Positions 60,264 through 64,000 of a DNA stretch of 64,000 nucleotides are shown here, one piece after another. The notes under the pieces were generated by a model. The model was not told the DNA's origin. It worked only from the letters and a program-made list of their open reading frames with translations, and ran no database searches. The stretch's first letter is position 1; every line of letters begins with the position of its first letter. Made by a program: the position numbers and the translations under genes. Source of the stretch: DP-19 sp036496285 (GTDB taxonomy: Bacteria; Desulfobacterota; Binatia; UTPRO1); NCBI GenBank assembly GCA_036496285.1, contig DASXLI010000024.1:43068-107067 (forward strand), written 5' to 3'.

Positions 60264-61522
60264 GCGACACCATCACCCTCCCTTCGGATGCCGACAAGAG
60301 CGGCCGCGACTTCGGTCAGGACGAGCTCGCCCTGCTGCGCGAGGTCATCGAGTCCGGCACGCTGAACTGCACGAAGGGCACACAGGTCAAGGCGTTCGAG
60401 CAGGCGTTTGCGCAGCGCTTTGGCGTGCCACATTCGCGCGCCGTCACCTCGGGAACGGCGGCGGTCCACACCGCGGTCGCCGCAATCGACCCGGAGCCCG
60501 GCGACGAGATCATCACCACGTCGATCACCGACATGGGTGGCATCGCGCCGATCCTCTACCAGGGCGCCATCCCGATCTTCGCCGACGTCGACCCGGTCAC
60601 CCTCAACGTCACCCCAGAGGCGATCGCGGCGCGCATCACCAAGCGCACGCGCGCCATCATTGCGACCCATCTCTTCGGCAACCCCTGCGACATGACCGGC
60701 ATCATGCGCGTCGCCGACAAGGCCGGCATTCCGGTCATCGAGGACTGCGCGCAGGCGTTCCTCGCGACCGACCAGGACCGCCTGGTCGGCACGATCGGCG
60801 CGATCGGCGCCTTCAGCCTGCAGCAGGGCAAGCACATGACGACCGGCGAGGGCGGCATCGTCGTCACCAAGGATCCGAAGCTCGCCCGCTGGATGATCCT
60901 CTTCAGCGACAAGGCGTGGGGCTACGGCGACCCGAAGCCCGACCACTACTTCCTCGCGCTCAACTACCGCATGACGGATCTCCAGGGCGCGGTCGCGCGC
61001 GCGCAGCTCGCGAAGCTCGACGGCGTCGTGGCGCGCCGCCGGAAGACGGCGCAGCAGTTCACGGAGATGCTGGCGAACACGCCGGGCATCACCCTGCCGC
61101 GGGCGCACAAGGGCGCGACGCACGTGTACTGGAAGTACCCCCTCATCGTCGATCCGTCGGTGATCCAGGGCGGCTCGGACGCGCTCGGCGCAGCCTTGAA
61201 GGCGAACGGCGTGTTCAGCGCGCCGCGCTACATCCAGAAGCCGGCATTCGAGTGCCAGGTGTTCACCGAGCGCAAGACCTTCGGCAAGAGCCAGTTCCCG
61301 TACTCGCACCGCGAGCGCGAGGACGGCACCAAGATCGTCTACGACACGAAGGAGTATCCGGGCACGATGCAGGGCCTCGAGCGCGTCGTCGTGCTACCGT
61401 GGAACGAGTTCTACACCGACGAGCACGTCGAGTTCATCGCGCGGGCGGTGAAGTCGGCGGTCGCCAAGCTCGCCACGCGTCCGAAGTCGTCGGGCACCGG
61501 CGCCAGCGCGGCGGCGTCGTGA
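60260..61522 (+). CDS. DegT/DnrJ/EryC1/StrS aminotransferase
   Basis: A 420-residue PLP aminotransferase. Lys191 in FSLQQGKHMTTGEGG is the PLP lysine, and IPVIEDCAQAFLA holds the ring-stacking Asp. It is longer than WbpE (about 360), with an insert near residues 315-380 including SQFPYSHREREDG. The size resembles scyllo-inosose aminotransferases as well as sugar aminotransferases. With the Gfo/Idh and acetyltransferase genes it would make an acetamido group. Confidence 0.9.
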   Translation: MSDTITLPSDADKSGRDFGQDELALLREVIESGTLNCTKGTQVKAFEQAFAQRFGVPHSRAVTSGTAAVHTAVAAIDPEPGDEIITTSITDMGGIAPILYQGAIPIFADVDPVTLNVTPEAIAARITKRTRAIIATHLFGNPCDMTGIMRVADKAGIPVIEDCAQAFLATDQDRLVGTIGAIGAFSLQQGKHMTTGEGGIVVTKDPKLARWMILFSDKAWGYGDPKPDHYFLALNYRMTDLQGAVARAQLAKLDGVVARRRKTAQQFTEMLANTPGITLPRAHKGATHVYWKYPLIVDPSVIQGGSDALGAALKANGVFSAPRYIQKPAFECQVFTERKTFGKSQFPYSHREREDGTKIVYDTKEYPGTMQGLERVVVLPWNEFYTDEHVEFIARAVKSAVAKLATRPKSSGTGASAAAS

Positions 61523-61541
61523 GAGGGGAGCCGTCTCGCTC

Positions 61542-62447
61542 GTGAGCGCGACCCGTCCATACGCGGTCTTCTCCTGCGACCTCGACACCGTCGACCGCCA
61601 CCTCCAGGGGTACGGCATCGAGGACCTGCCCGCGTGTGACCGCATCTATCGCACCGCGGTGCCGCGCCTCCTCGAGCTGCTCGACGAGCTCGGCGTGCCC
61701 GGGGTCTTCTTCTTCATCGCCCGCGACGCCGATCGCGAGGCGCCGCTCCTGAAGCAAATGGTCGCCGCCGGCCACGAGGTGGCGAGCCACTCGATGACGC
61801 ATCCGCAGCCCTTCCGCACGCTCGACGACGGCAGCCTCGCCCAGGAGCTCGACGCCTCACGGCAGCGCCTCACGGCGGCGTGCGGCACCGAGGTCATCGG
61901 CTTCCGCGCCCCGGCGTGGGACGTGGACGAGCGCGTGCTCGCGCGCATCGCCGCCGCCGGCTACCGCTACGACGCCTCGATCTTCCCGACCCCGGTGCTG
62001 ATCGCGAGCCGGCTCTCCGCCTATCGCCGCAGCACCAACAAGGGCTCGATCTTCTCGATGGATCTCATCGGCCACGCGTTCGCGCCGGCCCTCCCGCATG
62101 ATGCGGGCGCCGGCACGAACGGGCTCGTCGAGTTTCCGATCTCGGTCACGCGCTGGCTGCGGCTGCCCGTGTACCACACGTTCCAGTACTTCGTTCCGCC
62201 GCGCATCTTCGGGCGCGCCGTCCGCGCGCTCCTGCGGTCGGGACGGCCGGTCTGCTACGAGTTCCACGCCGCCGACCTGCTCGACCTCGCCGGCGACGAC
62301 ATCGACCCGCGCATGGACCGCCATCCGGGCATGCGGCTGCCGCTCGCCAAGAAGCGGGCCATGCTGCGCGACACACTGGCGACGATCGCGCATGAGCGCG
62401 ACGTGGTCACGTATCGAACCGTGCTCGAGGAGCGCCGCGCGGCGTGA
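61542..62447 (+). CDS. Polysaccharide deacetylase (NodB fold)
   Basis: A 301-residue CE4 deacetylase. Motif 1 CDLDTVD, motif 2 GHEVASHSMTHPQPF (His-x3-His), motif 3 IGFRAPAWDVDERVL, and late motif CYEFHAADLLDLAGD. No signal peptide, so a cytoplasmic or membrane-surface substrate is likely. GTG start at 61542; the stop overlaps the next GTG. Confidence 0.9.
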   Translation: MSATRPYAVFSCDLDTVDRHLQGYGIEDLPACDRIYRTAVPRLLELLDELGVPGVFFFIARDADREAPLLKQMVAAGHEVASHSMTHPQPFRTLDDGSLAQELDASRQRLTAACGTEVIGFRAPAWDVDERVLARIAAAGYRYDASIFPTPVLIASRLSAYRRSTNKGSIFSMDLIGHAFAPALPHDAGAGTNGLVEFPISVTRWLRLPVYHTFQYFVPPRIFGRAVRALLRSGRPVCYEFHAADLLDLAGDDIDPRMDRHPGMRLPLAKKRAMLRDTLATIAHERDVVTYRTVLEERRAA

Positions 62448-63250
62448 GCGCACCGAATGCCATCAGCCCGGCTACCCGCGAAGCGCGGGCGCCCGAGCTC
62501 GCGACGATACCGCCCGAGTCACTGTGGATCTGCGGCGTCCGCATCGAAAACCTCACGAAGACGGACGCATGCAATCGCTTGCGCGCCTTGATCGAGCGGC
62601 GGACGGCACCGCCGCGCACCGTCTACATCGTCAATGCGCACACGATCAATCTTGCCTGCGACCGGCCTGCATTCCGCGACGTGCTGAACGGCGCGGATGC
62701 GGTTTGGGGCGACGGTACGGGCGTCCGCTGGGCGGCACGCCGCAAGGGCGTCCGGATGCGCGACAACCTCGTCGGCACGGATCTCGTCCCGCTCTTCATG
62801 TCGACCGCTGCCGGCAAGCGCTATCGCTATTTCCTCTTCGGCGGGCACGAGCCGGTCGTACGCACCGCCGCCGCGCACGTCGCGACGACGTTCGGCGTGA
62901 CCATGGCGGGTCACGCGCACGGCCACTTCGAGCCGAGCGACAATGACGCCGTCATCGAGCGCATCAATGCCTCGCGCGCGGATGTCCTCCTCGTCGCGAT
63001 GGGCAATCCGGTCCAGGAGCAGTGGATCCACGACAACCGCGCCGCGCTGCGCGTGCAGCTGTGCATCGGCATCGGCGGGCTCGTCGATCATTGGGGCGGT
63101 GCGCTCGACCGCGCGCCCCGGTGGATCCGTGACCGCGGCTTCGAGTGGGCGCACATCCTGATGCGACAGCCGCACAAGTGGCGTCGCTACGTTCTCGGCA
63201 ACCCCAAGTTCGTCCTCCGCGTGCTCCGCGATTCCCGGTCCCATCGTTGA
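62444..63250 (+). CDS. WecG/TagA/CpsF family glycosyltransferase
   Basis: A 268-residue transferase that adds ManNAc or ManNAcA to a lipid-linked sugar. VYIVNAHTINLACDRPAFRD, WGDGTGVRWAARRKG, LFGGHEPVV and AMGNPVQEQWIHDN are family motifs, with the basic WRRYVLGNPKFVLRVL membrane-binding tail at the C-terminus. GTG start overlaps the deacetylase stop. It hints that the repeat unit contains a mannosaminuronate-type sugar. Confidence 0.93.
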   Translation: MSAPNAISPATREARAPELATIPPESLWICGVRIENLTKTDACNRLRALIERRTAPPRTVYIVNAHTINLACDRPAFRDVLNGADAVWGDGTGVRWAARRKGVRMRDNLVGTDLVPLFMSTAAGKRYRYFLFGGHEPVVRTAAAHVATTFGVTMAGHAHGHFEPSDNDAVIERINASRADVLLVAMGNPVQEQWIHDNRAALRVQLCIGIGGLVDHWGGALDRAPRWIRDRGFEWAHILMRQPHKWRRYVLGNPKFVLRVLRDSRSHR

Positions 63251-63263
63251 GCGGCGGGCGGCG

Positions 63264-64000
63264 ATGCGCTGGCTATTGAAGAAAATCGCGCGGACGGCGA
63301 TCGCGGAGCTGGCGTGGGTTTCCGGATGGCTCTTCGTGAGCCGTTGGCTGCCGGGGCGCGGCGACGTGCGGGTGCTCACGTACCATCGCGTCGGCGACGC
63401 GGATCACGATCCCTTTTGCGTCAGCGAGGGGGACTTCGACCGCCAGATGGCGTGGCTCGCACAGCAGCGGATCGCGATTTCGTTGGCGGACTTGCAGCGC
63501 TACCTCGCCGGCGAGGGCTCCTTGCCGAGGGGTGCCGTGCTCGTCACCGTCGACGACGGCTGTCCGTGCATCTACGATCGGGTTGCACCGATCGCGCGGC
63601 GACACGGCATTCCGCTCATCGCGTTCGTTCCCGCCGGCGAGCTGCGCGAGGATGGCGGGACGCCCCCGGCAGCGAAGGCGACGGACCCCGACGCACGCAT
63701 CACCCGTGGTGAGCTTCGCGAGCTCGCGCGCGCCGGCGTGGTGATCGGATCGCACAGCTATACCCATCGCTCGTTCGCACGGCTGTCGCCGGACGAGGCG
63801 CGCTTCGAGGCCGAGAAGTCGCGCGCCATCCTGCAATCGGAAAGCGGCCAATCGGTCGAGGCATTCGCCTACCCGTTCGGTACCCGCGCCGACTACGACA
63901 GCGCGTCGTCGGCGATCCTGCGACACGCCGGCTACCGGTTCGCGTTCACCTCGCAGCACGGCGCCATCAATCGCCGGACCGATCCCTACACCCTGCCACG
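63264..64000 (+). CDS. Polysaccharide deacetylase, cut by window edge
   Basis: At least 245 residues, open at the right edge. A short hydrophobic N-terminal segment (about residues 12-28) looks like a membrane anchor. LTYHRVGDADHDPF is the start of the CE4 fold. Motif 1 VTVDDGC has lost the usual Phe and Tyr around DD. Motif 2 GSHSYTHRSFARL and motif 3 AFAYPFGTRADYD are intact. Probably acts outside the membrane on the exported polymer, unlike the two deacetylases upstream. Confidence 0.85.
   Translation, partial: MRWLLKKIARTAIAELAWVSGWLFVSRWLPGRGDVRVLTYHRVGDADHDPFCVSEGDFDRQMAWLAQQRIAISLADLQRYLAGEGSLPRGAVLVTVDDGCPCIYDRVAPIARRHGIPLIAFVPAGELREDGGTPPAAKATDPDARITRGELRELARAGVVIGSHSYTHRSFARLSPDEARFEAEKSRAILQSESGQSVEAFAYPFGTRADYDSASSAILRHAGYRFAFTSQHGAINRRTDPYTLP

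Noticed and set aside
1..64000. CRISPR arrays, transposases, integrases, phage genes, rRNA
   Set aside because: None seen. The repeats at 16619-17671 are coding and degenerate, with no spacers.

Overview
The window is high-GC DNA packed with genes on both strands. It has no rRNA, tRNA, insertion sequence, phage gene or CRISPR array that I can see. Gene content points to a Gram-negative soil or groundwater bacterium of the old deltaproteobacterial radiation. The markers are lipid A synthesis (lpxA), System I cytochrome c maturation with the CxxxY type of CcmE, paired acyl-CoA dehydrogenases, CaiB, LLM and GST enzymes, and exported Cys-rich proteins with Thr/Pro repeats. A lineage such as Binatota (Desulfobacterota_B) would fit. 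That placement is inference from gene content, not from a marker tree.

Layout. 1-5912 (minus): yacG-lpxA-ccmE-ccmF-ccmH-small CcmI-like-ccmA-ccmB-ccmC, one tightly spaced operon running off the left edge. 5998-9818 (minus): an RRM RNA-binding protein that appears to start at AUU, RNase E/G, and queE. 9868-11568 (plus): a TetR regulator overlapping a ferritin-like diiron protein. 11691-19261: an exported beta-propeller protein with one CxxCH haem site, a divergent outer-membrane protein, and a 1112-residue Cys-rich protein with a long TATP-repeat linker. 19330-23598: glpX, a dienoyl-CoA isomerase-like crotonase, a small membrane protein, a HAD hydrolase and a membrane SGNH protein.

23654-32410 (plus) is a glycan operon: Gfo/Idh dehydrogenase, ATP-grasp, SDR epimerase, two methyltransferases, GT2, DegT aminotransferase and a YfhO-like membrane protein. 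32436-36126 (minus) holds a DUF1772-like protein, two acyl-CoA dehydrogenases and a GST. 36196-40194 (plus) is a translationally coupled operon: Tat-exported gluconate-dehydrogenase-type subunit, GMC oxidoreductase, TetR, PPOX flavoprotein and GST. 40213-43471 (minus) carries an LLM oxidoreductase, a lipoprotein propeller, YbjQ and a YdcF-like protein. Then come rmuC, a CaiB CoA-transferase and thiC behind a TPP riboswitch. A 759-base gene-free gap follows.

48857-64000 (plus) is a second, larger exopolysaccharide locus in the style of exosortase-associated (XrtA) EPS clusters. It has a Wza-like lipoprotein, chain-length protein, ExeA-like ATPase with a LysM-like tail, a kinase-like protein without a Walker A motif, initiating sugar transferase, GT2, sugar-modifying enzymes, three NodB-type deacetylases and a WecG/TagA transferase. 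No exosortase gene is inside the window. The likely work of this locus is to prime, assemble, deacetylate and export an amino-sugar-containing polymer.
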